Shown: piece after piece, positions 47,954 to 62,900 of the stretch | Layout of the letters: each line of letters starts with the position of its first letter | How positions within the stretch are numbered: the first letter of the stretch is position 1 | Assembly: GCA_035610835.1 (NCBI GenBank) | Contig: CM069446.1 | Location: 1,627,001 to 1,691,000, forward strand | DNA: 64,000 nt | Direction of reading: 5' to 3' | Source of the DNA: Ophiura sarsii | Taxonomy: Eukaryota; Echinodermata; Ophiuroidea; Amphilepidida; Ophiuridae | Notes under the pieces: model-generated | What the model was told of the DNA's origin: nothing | The model's database searches: none | Seen by the model: the letters and a program-made list of their open reading frames with translations, nothing else | Program-made: the position numbers and the translations under genes

Positions 47954-50900
47954 GTAAGTAAAATCCTGGCAAAGTTGCTACGAATAATCAAAGACAGTAG
48001 ATGGTAACTATTTCAGGGAATATCACCTGTTCTACGTACACCTAACACAAAAGTTCTGGACCAGGTGTTTTGATGTTGGCTAATCCAAAAAACAATAATC
48101 GGTACCAAAAATCAAAAAGTTTCGCACCGTCACAAAATTTCGCACAGCCAAAAAATCGCACAGTCACAAATTTGCATAGTCAAAAAGACAGCACAGTCAA
48201 CAACTAATGGACAATTATGAGAGTTTTCATCAGTTTTCTCTATAGCATTTCCTTTTTTTACCAACTTGGTGCATACATTTGTCAACTACATAGTACATGT
48301 ACAAATTTGCCGACTACTTGTCTATTTGGATTACACCCCCTCCCAACACAAAAAACCATCTAGGGACGGCCCAGCCCCCAACTGGCAGTAGTTTCCCCCG
48401 ACTGACAGTAAGTTTCCCCCGAATCATTTCAATAGTGGTGGGCCTAGCCCCCCCCTGCCCACCCCCCCTCCCCCTTTGCGCATGCCACTGCCCACACCAC
48501 AGTCACACAAAAAAGGCTGTCACATACAAGTCCCATATTATTGTATTTCTAGGGCACAACCTTTTGTTTATTCTTAGTGTTAGCATTGATTGAATACCTG
48601 ATAATATGTATTCCAAAGATAGCCATTATTGTGTAACATTTTAATAGTTGTACTGTACTGGTATTGCCAATTATAGGAGCACATCATTGTCGATTTGTGA
48701 AAGAGTAACATTTACATAACATACAGTGTTTACGGTATATGTAAATATCTAACCTATTAATAAGTCGCCACATATTCCTATTTTTGTGGTGCGGTTGAAT
48801 ATCAAATGATATGAATTATTTATTAGTGTGAGGTTTGATTTGTACATTGTACTATGATTCGGTGTCATATTACAAAGTGCTGAAATCGAATAACCCCTAC
48901 TCTGTAGATTTAGAGATGAGATAAGATATACAGTGTGTAGTGTATGCAAATAGAATACACTCCAAAGGTATTGCCTATAGAATTGACTTACAAAACAGAT
49001 TCCTTCACTAATATTAATTTATTTTGTTTTGTTTTCATATAATATAAATCATAAGGCCCTTATAATTCAATGATGAAATTCCGTCACCCGTCCTCGTTAA
49101 GTTTTAGAAATGGCCAAAACTGTCATAATTTTCATTTTAATTTAAATTATTTACACTTCACTTCAACCTTGACTTTATCAAAATGTTCGACAGTCTAAAT
49201 ATCTGTCACTTCCTCCTAATGATTTCAGCAGGTTATCTAAGCAGTAGGGGTAGAGCGTCAGGCAAATAATGAAAAATTAAGGATTCCCTCATTAAACCCT
49301 AACTCTACTACACACACAGCAACTGGGCGGAAAAAATGTTTAATAACCTGGCGTGCAGGTTTTTGGGCTACAAAACGGACCCAGGCTATATAACGAGGCG
49401 AATATACTTCGCCGAGTGTGACTGACAGCCGTGGTGTAGTGGCTAGGATCTGGGCCCTGGTGCTGGAGGTCCGTGGTTCAAATCCCAGAGGGTCGGGTGA
49501 CCTTTCTGGTGAATTTTGGGGGTCGGAAAACAAATCTGTGTGGTGTACTAGAGTTAGGTTAGTACTCCCGTTTTTAGAAAACAAATGATCTTTTTAAAAA
49601 AAATGCCATACACATTTTGTGACCTTAGACCTGGAAGGGGTTCTCAGTAGATGGAGGTATAGTACAGCCAAGTAAACCTGTATTTTATTATCTGATTTAA
49701 AGAATGACCCTAATATGGCAAATTTTGTCCAAAATGGGGCAATTTCCACTTTTAGATTATTGTCTGCAAATACGATCCATTTAGAGGTGTATTTGATTGT
49801 AACAAATGACTTGTTTATTTCCACAGGGAGGGTGACATAACAGCCTTAGATTGTGTAGGCATGGTTCATCCCACCAACGAGAGTCTCAATGAACCAAGTC
49901 CACTCACAGAAAAAATACATCGATTAGCTGGCCCAGATTTAAAACAGGAAGTCAAAACAAAGGTCAAAGGTAAGCAATATAGGGGTGATCCTGGACACAG
50001 GGAGGTATCCTGGACACAGGGAGGTAAACACCACGCTTCGGACAAGTTTTTTCGATTCTTATCTAACATCTACATTTTATGAAGCTTATAACCCTAACCC
50101 CACTAGACCATACAAAATCATCCAAAATAAAACTATCTCCACGCGCGTGCTGCTGCATTGGCTCGATTACGTCACCTACCGCAGGCATATGTGGCCACGA
50201 AGTTTGTGGCCGCATATGCGCTGGGGAGTTAGCTCAGTTGATAGGGGCACAGACTGGGGTGCGAATGGTCCCGGGATCGAATCCCGGTGGGTGCTCTGTG
50301 ATTTTTCGGGTTAAAAAAATTGTACTTTTTCCCCCTCCCCCCGATACACGCAAAAACATAGCCGTGGGAGTTAGGGTTAAAGGAATTCAAAATTTTGATT
50401 TAAATCGGCCGTGTCTGACGGAAATTATGGACTGTTTTGTAAAAATGGTAGATTCCAAGTGTGACCAGAATGTTCTCTTTTAACAAAATCATTTACCATG
50501 TTCAGTACAAATTACAATACCCAGGTCCTTTTGCGTGGAATACAGTGTCTTAGTCCCCTCGGCCAGGGGGTCATGTGCCTGTAATTAACAATTCCGTGCG
50601 CATTTATCACCTGTCGTGAGCGCCCTGCAAAATAGACTGAGGCGACACATGCTTCCAGCATGGTTTTCAAATGGGATTTTGTGGGGTTCACGGCTGTAAA
50701 AGGGTTATAACAGGTGGCTGCATTTTTTTGTGACCCGTGAGATGTCTCAAGAAAAAGAAGAAGAAAAAAATCAATCTATAATTTTACTTCATCCCAAAAA
50801 ACTATAACTACCTGCTAGCATTTATCGGCACAGGTCTATTTTCCCCATTAATTGTCATCTGTACTGTATTGAGATTTTTTTGAAGATAGATTATTAAGCA

Positions 50901-53900
50901 CACACACCTATTGCTTGAAAGTCTTCGGAATCAACGGTTTGAAATCAACAGCAGGTCAATTTTTCACTCCTTAGGGAGCGATCGTTATTTATGGCAGGGG
51001 GGGGAATGGGCATTTTTCACATTTTTTCACATTTTTTTTTCAGATCCCCCCTCCATTTGCTGTTATTTATTTCGGGTTCCCCCCTAACAACTGACAAAAT
51101 ATTTCAGGTTCCCCCCTGGCAATTTTTAAGAAACTATTTTTCACAGTAAACTTTGACATGTATATTTTAGTCAGTGAATATATATAGGCAAACTACAACA
51201 ATATTTCATGAGTGAAAATTGCATATATGTGAAACTTTAAGTATTTAAACAAACACACAATATCATAGGATTTTTACACTCTATATTTTATTTCAAAATG
51301 TTTGCATTCATCAGTCTCATAAAACCATCTCGTTGACAAATCATACAAAAAGGCAACCAAAATCACATCGTGACATTATAGAGTTGTGTCATTTATGAAC
51401 TAGGTGCTGTGTATTCGATCTATTTGATTTGTACTTCAGAAATAAAATGCTAGATTTTAAACTATGTGTGAATGTGCAGCAAGTGGTACCAAACTTTAAA
51501 GAATGCGACAATGTTTTGCATTCATCAGTCTCATAAAACTATCTGGTTGACAAAGCATACAAAAATGCAAACAATATCACATTGTGACATTTAAGAGTTG
51601 TGTCATTTATGAAATATAGGTGCTGTTTATTCAATCCATATGATTTGTAGGCTACTTCAGAAATAAATTGCTAGATTTTAAACTGTGTGAATGTGCAGTG
51701 GTACCCAACTTTAAAGAATGCGACCAAATGCATTTTTCCAGCTTCCAACTCTTCTACCACCCCTGGTTACAACAATCTGTACTTCTTCATTTTCTGAATC
51801 GGTCTCTGACCCAAACATGCCAACAATTTCATCTTGATCTTCACTATCTGCACCATTGGTATCCAGTGGCGTAGCCAGGTTATTCATATTGGGGGGGCGA
51901 TAAATGAAAATTAACCGACAAGATTGTGATGAGTAAAGAAATGCGCGCGTAGCGCGCGAATTTTTGTGACTTTACACCTGTTTTTGGCACGATTGTGGTA
52001 CATTTTTTTTCATTTTCTCTTTCCTTCTTTCCTCTTTTTTTTTTTTCTCTGAGAGTTGAAAAAAAATTTCGCGTTCCCCCCTCATTCCTTAAAAAAAATA
52101 TCGCATCCCCCCCTCTTTCCGGAAAAATAATTTCGCGTTCCCCCCTAAATTTTACCATTCCCCCCCCTGCCATAAATAACGATCGCTCCCTTATATCTGG
52201 CCCATTCAATCAAATAGATTGCCCACCCCTGGGTTATAACTATTTTCTGACCTCCACCCGAGATTAATTTTTATGATCATATTTGTGCTATTTTGTGTTA
52301 CAGGATGTCGGACAGGGGAGGCCAAGCTCACAAAAGGCTACAATCTGTCTGCAAGATTTGTGATACATACAGTGGGACCAAGATATAATATCAAGTATAA
52401 AACAGCTGCAGAAAGTGCCCTCTTTAATTGCTACAGAAATGTCCTCATGCTTGCCAAGTAAGTGTATTTTGCTGTTGAATATTTGGTTTGGTTATTAAAG
52501 GTATATTATGTGATCTTTTCCAGGAAACGCCCTCAATCCTCAAAAAAAATTGAAAGCAGATTTACTTGCAGATTTACATTTCTGATCATAAATCGTACAT
52601 GCATTCCAAGTTACAGGACGATACAATTCTTAATTACTTCAAAATCATGGTTTTAGAGTGAAAATAAACTGTCAGAGTCTGCGCCGACAACTTATTTTTA
52701 TTCTAAATTCACTCTAAAACCATGATTTTTGAGGTAATTAGGAATCATATCGCTCTGTTACTTGGAGTATAGTCTTGATTTGTGAAAGAAAATCTACTTT
52801 CTAAAATAATTATGAATAGAGGGCGCTCCCTGGAAAAGATCACATAATATGCCTTTAAGAAGACTATGACAAAAATGTGGGGTTTTTTCAAATGTTATTC
52901 TCTGGTGTAGGCATGAGTTATCCCGTGTAATGTCTCTTACGTGACACAAGTCATTCTATACGGGCGTGTAACATATACTCGTATCATACAGTGATCTCAG
53001 ATAATTGTTTACTCTTTTTTCCCCCAAGTGGCCCTAGAGGGACTTTCTGTCTTGTTGATTGGTTATTACCACAATGCTTCCACTGGCTGGTCCAATAACA
53101 TACACTGTTATGGGGCTGATTACCTGATTTAGGAATTTTAAACGAGTTAATACTAGAAACGTTAGCATAATTTTTTAATCATCATAATCATGTAGCTATT
53201 TGGCACAGGATTTAGATATAAATGATCGATGTTTGATTGGCAAAAATTAGCTCAAATTTTTCGATAGTGTTAATTTAAACTTCAAGCTTATTGTAAAAAC
53301 TAGATTGTGTACTTGTATACCGTGTTTTGCTTATGGGAATTCTGACATTTTTGTGGTGCTTTTGCCCATTTTTTCTGACTCGCCCTGTATGTTTATTTGG
53401 GAACTAAACTAATGGAACATTTTATTCTATCATGTTATGTGTATACTTGGCAACTACGGAAAAATTGCTCATAACTCCACGCGTCAATCTCAAGTCAGCC
53501 GGTGAACGCTCATTTCTTTTTGCTGCGTCTTCTGTCTGGAATTTGCTTCCAGATAATCTTCGCAACATCCCTGAACTCTCTCAGTTCAAAAGCAAGCTAA
53601 AAACTAATTTCTTCCGCCAGGCCTTTCCTGATTCACAGAATTAATTGTTGTTTGTTTGTTGTTTGTTTTGCGCGCTCTGAGTTCCTTGGAGGATTTGTTT
53701 GCGCCTTATAAGAACCATCTATTATTATTAACTAATACGTGTTATCTTACTATTTTTATGTGCTACAGAGAGCATCAAGTCTACACCTTATCAATGTGTG
53801 CCATCAACTCAGTAAAGAGAGGTTATCCACCAGAAGAAGCAGCTCATATAGCCCTCAGTAAGTGTCCGCACAGTATATCATAGGCCCCTGACACTGGATT

Positions 53901-56900
53901 CCCTGTTTCCCGTCACATTAGTAAGTGACCGTACATTATACCATAGGCCCCTGAAACGGGATTCCTTGTTTCCCGTCACATTAGAAAGTGACCGTACATT
54001 ATACCATAGGCCCCTGAAACGGGATTCCTTGTTTCCCGTCACATTAGTAAGTGACCGTACATTATATCATAGGCCCCTGACACTGGATTCCTAGTTTCCT
54101 GTCACATTAGTAAGTGACCGTACATTATATCATAGGCCCCTGACACTGGATTCCTAGTTTCCCGTCACATTAGTAAGTGACCGTACATTATATCATAGGC
54201 CCCTGAAACTGGATTCCTTGTTTCCCGTCACATTAGTAAGTGACCGTACATTATATCATAGGCCCCTGAAACTGGATTCCTAGTTTCCTGTCACATTAGT
54301 AAGTGACCGTACATTATATCATAGGCCCCTCAAACTGGATTCCTTGTTTCCCGTCACATTAGTAAGTGACCGTACATTATATCATAGGCCCCTCAAACTG
54401 GATTCCTAGTTTCCCGTCACATTAGTAAGTGACCGTACATTATATCATAGGCCCCTAAAACTGCATTCCTTGTTTCCCATCACATTAGTAAGTGACTGCA
54501 CAGTATATCATAGGCCCCTGACACTGGATTCCCTGTTTCCCGTCACATTATTTCAAGTCAAAATGAGGCAACTATTCATTATTCATTATTTATTACTTGA
54601 CACATTTACATTATTACACACAAGTTGTTGGTGTAAGACCAGTGGTGGAACTTCAGATTTTTGTCAACTAGCCAGTCGGGCAGGTAGTCGGGCAGGTAAC
54701 TCACAGAAATTACCTGCCCCCAAAAAAATTCCACCAGTCCAAGGTTTTTTCGTAATATTTTGCAGCAAACAAATAAGAGCAAGACTACTTTAAAACTACA
54801 ATTACATGTTTTTTGTCTTTATTGTACAATGTTCCACTGTAACCCTAGCCCGTAAAACAGCTTCTCGTGTTTATCATGTTCATCAATCCAATACTCCAAT
54901 GATGAAATAACCCTGAACTTACTGTTACTTACACCTTGAGCTTCTTTTTTTCCATCCCTGTGTAAGACAGTGTAATCAAGTGTAATCTTGCATAATCCTA
55001 ACCCATTCAGGGGTGTGTAGCAATAAAGGTAACAGGGGAAACACAGGACAAATAAGGACAGAAAAAATGATGTGTGGCACCCCCGGGAATCGAACCAGGG
55101 CCGCCGCGGCCTGAGTCCAGGTGATCATGCATCACGCTACAGAGGTTGGGCACCCAAAAAAAACATTTCGGAGCCTATATGTACCTTTGTTGGATTTAGC
55201 ATGGTTAGGGTTATAAACACCTTAAAACAATTTTAACACACTTCCACAAATCCTGCCATGAAGCTAAATTCAATGAGTTTGAAATTAAAAAAATAATTCT
55301 GCAACTATAAACTGTATGACAATTGTTTTCTGTAGGCTATTTTTGTGTAAAAATATGCTACGTATTTTGCCCTTAAATTATAAAACAAATTCTGATACGA
55401 AAAATTTGACAAGGGAAAAAGAATGATAATATTAACCTTGTTTTTCTTTTTGACTTTTTACAGGAACAACTAGAAGATTTTTAGAGAAACACAAGGAAGC
55501 ATTTGACATAATTGTTTTAGTAAATATGGGCATTAATGAGGTAGGTCAAGCATCTTTTTTATTTATTTATTTTTAATTTATGCTCTCTTTATTGAAGGTA
55601 ATATGCTTCAGTGACTTGCACTGCTTACATAAATACATACAAATAACAAATATTACAGTGTTTAAATATAATACAAATTATGATATTCTTCAATTATGAT
55701 AATTTACAGTGGATATAGAGGATTTGAATTGACTGAGTGACATATTTTCTAAATCAATACGAATAGATGGTGATAAATTGTTCCACAGATGGCTAGATCT
55801 GAAAAGAAAAGTGCGCATACCAGAATTTGAGTTGATTTTAGGAATGATTAAAGTATTACTAAAATGATTCCTGGTAGTATGATTGTGATAGTTATGTACA
55901 AATTCAAAATTGGATGATAAATATAGGTTGTACTTAAAAATACTTTAAAAAAAGAAGTTTTCAACTTCTTGAAACCATAGCTATAGTTTAATCAATTTCA
56001 AATTGGCGAGAAATATTCGTTTTTTTATCTCATTGCATGCAAAAGCAATCCAAGCATATGCGCGCAATTATTGCTACACTCACAAGAATTTGGTCACACA
56101 CACGCATCACGCATATCATGCGCAGTGCATTTTGGTTACCTTCTGTTTTCATTCGCTGATATTATTTATAACAATAGGCTGAAGAGCCAGGACAAACCCA
56201 ATAGTGACAAGCACTAAATTAAAGGGATGCCCGAACATCTAAAATAAATAAAAAGGAACAGACAAAAAAAAAACCAAAAGGGGAACAAGACAAATGAGAG
56301 GGAAAAACAAAAAGGGACCAGACAGTGAAACAAAAGGAACTGGCTACAGGAGATGGTGGCAAACAGCAGTCTTGAAGGATGTTAAGGTAGCACTCTTGAC
56401 AACAATATCAGGAAGATAGTTCCACTAAGTGGGAGCAAAAGGATAAAAAGACATTTTGGAGAGAGAAGTATAAGGAGGCTTCGCCAATATGGGACTGATC
56501 AAACTATAATCAAGACAGGGATGGACAAGTGGATATTTTCAGTTGAAGCTGTGTGTTTCAGACCAAGGTTGCTCAACACAAAAAGCATATGTAGTCTTTC
56601 GCCCTGTCATGAAATAACTTCTCAACATCCACAAATAAAACGTCATTCTCGTTCCCAGACGCTTTAAATCGGTTGGTATCGATTTCAAAATATGTGCTAT
56701 TGTCCGTTGCGCTCATGGTTTCGAGTTTAGGTGAAATAAAAACTGGGTGAAATGAGTTTGACAAATAGCGTTACATCTATTATCGGTGAATATGTGTATT
56801 AAATTACTATATTTCAAATAATTAAAAGAATTTTAACTTTCACCGTTGCTTTTTTTTATCAAACTACTTTTTTGTATTCCGTTGCTAGTATAAGATAATG

Positions 56901-59900
56901 TAGTTGCTGCAATAGACTATCAATGCCGATACTGTTTACCAGGATTTTCAAATATGCTAGTCATAGAAATGTGGGTAGACACATTCCACGAGTCCTTAAA
57001 GAGTCGTCCTACGCTGTCTGAGCTTAAATTACCCAGAATGCAAAGCGGTTAGATTACAGTTTGTTGTGACAGAATTCTTGACACACTGAATTATTCATGA
57101 GTTTACAGTAATTCGATACGTAATGCGAGTGGCGCGAACGTCCACATGTGTAGTGCATCTCGAAATTGATGGCACGCGATAGTATGGTGGCGTGGTGTAA
57201 TGCGATCAGACGCACATCGCGGAGTATCGCAAAAAAAACAGCATGATAGAACGCTTTGCTTTTCAGTCTCCAACACAGCATCGCGCCATGTTAGGAGACA
57301 GAAAAAATGTCTAGAGATGTGGGCGAAACATACATAGTATAAGCTCCACACAACATTTCAATAGAGCTAACCATCCCCTCTAGTGAAGATCTATGATGAA
57401 ACCTACACATATGCGATGCATCATTCAGTGAAGCAATAGCTTGCCTTCTTCTGAAGAAAAAAATGTTGACAGTATCTTAAAGGTAGATGACCCAATTTTC
57501 AACTTGATGTTTTCTATTTTACATGAAAGGTCATCCTTAAAATTGTTGCATTCCAAAGTTTGAGTTGCATAACTCCAATATTTCTATTTTTAGAAGCGCA
57601 AGGTCAAAAGACATGTGCCCATTGAGTAGTACACAGACTGGTTGGTGGTTAACCACCTTTGGCAGTAATTCACCACATTTTAGCCTATAATTTCCAAATG
57701 AAACATTTCTGGTTCCTAAAATTTTACAGACATAATGAGAAAAAATGGGGATTCTTCTGATACCAAAATATGTTGATGTGAAGAAAAAAATCATAGCCCC
57801 AAAAAAGTGATCGGGTCATATACCTTTAAGATGTCATCAATATCAAATATTGAATATTAATTATAAGACAGCTTTCCAATTATGTATATAGCTACAATCC
57901 CAGAGGATAATAAAAAGGAAGGGCACAGGAGGTACCTGCATCAAGCTACAATCCTGGAAAAAAGTCTTGGAACACTTGTGTGTGATTAACGGAAAAGTGT
58001 CACCCCACTCCCCCGTACAATGTTGACCATGCTCCTGCAGCTTGCCAGAGTGTCCCAACATTGATCGATGGGGGGTGGGGAAGGACAAATCTCATTTGAA
58101 CAATTTCTGTTTATAACAGAAGACACTAAGTATCAATGCACAGAATACCCAACACGTGTGCTCAGCGTTCGCGTTCCAAGGACTTTTTTCCAAGATTGTA
58201 GAATATGTTTTAAAACCTGGCTTTTTAGAAATTAAGAATATTCCGAACTTGTAATATTCTTCTTAATTGATACTGACAAAAAATAAAAATAAATTTGTCT
58301 TGCCTGCTTTTAATATACGGTTTATTCTTTAAAAATCTGACACATGAACCTTATCTCGGTCTATTAATATGTTTGTGAAAATTAAGAATATTCCAAACTT
58401 GCAATATTCGTATTAAGCTTAAAGCTTAAAAATGAAAGCTTATCTTGGTTTCTATGACTAGAACAATCCTACTATTAAAGTTTGACTTGGATTGTTACAT
58501 TTGACATTCAAAACTCTGAACATATGGCAACCGCCATTACTTTGGAGGTTGTAACCTAAATCAGTCATTACTCTTTTTAGAAGATCGGTGGCTCTGAAAA
58601 GAGCCCTTCTTATGAGGCTCGCCGCCTCTTGTTGTACTTTGGCTTGTTGGGCCTTGTGTGCTGCTGCTGATAGTGATGGTAATTCTTTCCATCAGTGCGT
58701 GGCGTTGTTCTTGCCATACCGCCTCCTTTCTTTAGACAGGCGTTCTCAATTATGATAATGCTGATGAGATACCCGGGTGGCAGGGGTCGCATTCTGACGC
58801 GTCTGCGCGTCCTAAACCTCTCACTTTCTTTTTTAGTGACGCGTCAGGTTTCAAATTGGAAAGACTTGCGGGTCCCGATCAAAATTGAAGGGACCCCTTA
58901 AATTTGACAATGTATGGAAATGGAAACCTTAAGAAATTCTGTAAATTATATCCTTTGCTCACAATATAAATTCATTAAAACTGGTCGTAAAAAAATAAAA
59001 TTTTCAAATATCCAAACTTCAGGACCCCTCAATTTCTTGGAGGACCCCTTAAATTTGTTTTTTGAAGTCCTACGGGGTCCTGAAAATTTCATGGGACCTC
59101 TTACAATTTTGATCCAGTGCTATCCCTGCTGGGTGGGCAGTCTGTCAAACATCATGCATGACCAAAGATTTTCCAGATGCCCCCTTAAACACAAATTTCC
59201 TCTGATGCCAAAATTCCCCATAAATTAATAATTTTGTGTGCTTTTCTCCCCACCGCCCCCCCTAATTTGACCCCCTAAAGCGAGTATACTGTCGAAAGGA
59301 TTTTGAAAAATCAACCTTTTTCTTGGTAGATATTAGGTCTCTAGGCAAATGAAACTTTCAAGTAGGGTCGGGCGATTTTTTTGGGGGGAAGGTTAAACAA
59401 TTTTTAAATGCTGTAAAAAATAATAATTGACTGTTAAATGTCCAAAATGTTGTCGCCTAAACACAAAGTTAATGACAAGACCAAATAAAAGCAAGTTTCT
59501 GTTTAAACAAGCTTCACAGTATTATTGGTCCTAATTTGTCTTATTATTATTATTATACTACAGGACATATACCAAGACCTGCTCCCCCTATATTTTCCGC
59601 GGACGGAAACAGAAGCACAATGGGCAGCGGATTTATTACCTGAGAATATCGGCAATGATAATGGTGAACCGGTGATCCCAGAAAGACAAATACGCATCAT
59701 GGGAACGGTGGGAGGGCCATTAGGTAGGTACATACGCATCATGGGAACGGTGGGAGGGCCATTAGGTAGGTACATTTTATTCTACAGTCATCAAAAAAAG
59801 TAACTATACAGGTAATAAATGGACTTTTAACTCTAAAAATATATATCCTACCTAAAAATATTAAATCAAAGATGTTGAGAAATTTAACTTCTTTAATATG

Positions 59901-62900
59901 AGATTGCAACACGACTGTCATACAGACTGTGGTAGAGGCTGTTTGCAATTGTCAGATTTGCTGTGTACTGTATTCCTTTTTGATGAGGCGCACCAAAGAA
60001 TTTTTTTATTTATTTTTTTAAAATTTCTTTTGGGTCAGGGGCTAAATTAGTGTCAGGCGGTTTACACAAATACAATAATCATTTTGTGTGCCTAACATAA
60101 CATGAACCACTTTTGTTTTGTTGTGTTGAAGTGATGACGGTTCTCCAAGGGATTCTATTCATTTTGGGATAGGAAAGTGCTATACTGATGTACGTAGCGA
60201 AAACGGTCCCTTTTGCATATTTACATAAATTATGGTAATCGTCCGGAATGCGTCAGTGACCAGGGTTTAGCGCGTTTAACCTGGTTTAACGTCATTTTTG
60301 GTCGGCATAGGTTTGGTGGCGCTGTTCTCGCGGTAGATTTACACAGACGACGGTGGCCACACGAAACCTACATTTTGAATTCATATAGGAATAACACCTA
60401 AACGCGAATGTTAATCTTATCATTTTGACAAATTCATCATTAGAAAAATTTTCATCTTAACAGGGCTATGACTGTTCAAAATAATTCAAAATGGTGCACT
60501 CCCGCTGCCATATTGGGTCGTCTGAGAGACGCGTGGCCAGCATCGCGTCGTCTGCTACAATCACATCTTATCGGTATAGCGCCACCAGTTCTATGCCGAC
60601 CAAATTTTAATTTAAAAGTGGCTGAGTGGCACACCCCTGGTTCTCCTTCATTCGCATTTTTGTACCATTTTTGTTTTGCAATGATGTGTTGATGCGCCTG
60701 GAGCAACAGTTTTGTTAAATGTGGCGCATTATAAGCTACCATTATTATAATCAATTTATGCACAAACCTTTAATTCAACAGAAAATGGAGATGAAGCAGA
60801 TACGGAAGAAGAGCAACAATGGGAGGATGAGTTAGCCAAGATGCATATAGGTCAACATTCATTCACTAATATGGAAACTGATCCGGATAGGGTGAAGAAA
60901 CAACAAGGCCATAGGGCTGTGTCAACACAACTAGGTTCAGAGGTCACACTTAGAAGAAGGTAGGCATCTACATATAACTTTATCTCCCATCTTTCTACAC
61001 ATGTGTGTATACACCACCGCCTCGAGAAGGCAGGGGTGTGTATGTACTGCAACCAGTGAATTACACAGTTACATCACTGCCTCGTGAAAGCAAAATAGAC
61101 TAAGCATACAAATCTGTAATAACAATATAGACACCCACCTAAACATTTGTTGTGTCTATTATTTCTCTACAGATATGAAAGGTTACTAAGGAGAGCCAGA
61201 ACAGAAGACCTTACCGACCTTGCCGCCCATAGATGTATCTACCAGACTGGGACGGATATATTTGGCAGGCCAATAGTCATATTTGTGGCCAGAAATTTTC
61301 CCGCCTCCATCATCGATCTTGATAAGGTAAACAAAACAAATTAGTCCCCATGGTGGAAAAAACAAAATGGCGCACATCGGATCTAGTTTAACCTCCTGAG
61401 AACTACCGGCCGATTGCTTAAAAAGATGGATACATCATTTATTGCACCAATGAGAGACATTGTTAGAATAATTGTATCACTGATAAAGATGGGAGTGAAA
61501 CATTTTACAAGCTGCATTTGAATTGGCTATTCATATGAGTACATCTTGTAATAAACCAATCAGAACCACTGTAAGATAGACAGGTAGACCCCAGGGGGTT
61601 CTCTAAAATCTGTAGTAGCAGCAGAGGTTTTGGTTTTTGAACATCGATATATCAAATCCATGTATTGATTTTTGTAAATGGCCCTAACAAGAAGATGTCT
61701 TCACTCAACCAAGTTGATGCGGATACTCAAAAAATAGTAAAATACACCTAGCACATAAAGTCCCTGACCAGGTGCTTTGAGGTTGGCTAATTCAAAATAG
61801 ATAGTCAAAAAATCAAAACACACAAATCAATGATTTCCTATACCTAGTGCAACTTAGCTGTTGTTACGTGCGGTCATTGAAATCGCCATAACTTTAAAAG
61901 TATCCATTCGATTTGGTTGAATGAGGTATCAAACTGCAGAGAAGAAATTTGCTCATTTAATGTGTATCTCAGATTTTTGGTAATGATTATATATTTTGAA
62001 TGAGCCAACCTCAAAGCACCTGGTCAGGGACTTTATGTGCGAGGTGTATATAAGTTTGCCTCATATCTGTTTCAGAATTAAGGTAGCTAATTCGGCGCCT
62101 ACACCACTGCAGAAAAACAGCTGTAATACCAAGTTAATTATATCTATACTTTTTATACTGTGACCACATCAAAGATAAGTCTTTCCTCTACATATTTGAG
62201 GACTTATGAATATTTTGTGAAATTTCTTATGTTTTTCTTTATTTTTTTGAAAATTTCCTCAATTTTCACCTTCTGGAATTTCTGTACACAAAAGGGAAAG
62301 TGCTATTACCATGACACTTTGGGGATAAATTTATAAGCATATTACCTAAACTTTCTTGTGAGTTTTTTCAGATACAAAAGGCTGTGAATAAGTCTAGAAA
62401 TACTTAGGAGTATCTAGGAATTTTCTAAACTTAATTACCTTCTATATGACAGACACCTTGTTTGTAATTGAACATGTATTTTTTCTGTAGAAATTCACAA
62501 AATTTGGAAATATAGTGTTTCTAGAAAATAGTGCAAAAGTACTAACATTCCCAGTGAAAATACCCTTCATCACCACTCAGTTGCAGAAAGAAGAAAACAA
62601 ATTGTGTAATACCTTGGTGTTTTGGCATAAAAAAATAAAAAGTCTTTAGCATACATCAATTTTAAAGAGGAGAAAAAAATGATTTTTCTGAAATTTGACA
62701 GTACTTGGGAATTCGGCAATGCCTCCCTCCTGTAGTAAGTCAAATAGTTTCAAATAACAAACAAATTCCGTAAATAAAAAAAATTCAAACTTAGCATATT
62801 TCATTTTGTTATCAATGTACACATCCTCTGTGCTATTTTGAAGCAAATCAATGCCTGTCAACGTGTAGCCGAAGTTAGCAACCTTAACACTTTCCATGCG

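Noticed and set aside
50223..50295. Functional tRNA gene
   Set aside because: A and B boxes are good, but the acceptor stem does not close and it sits inside an inverted-repeat element.
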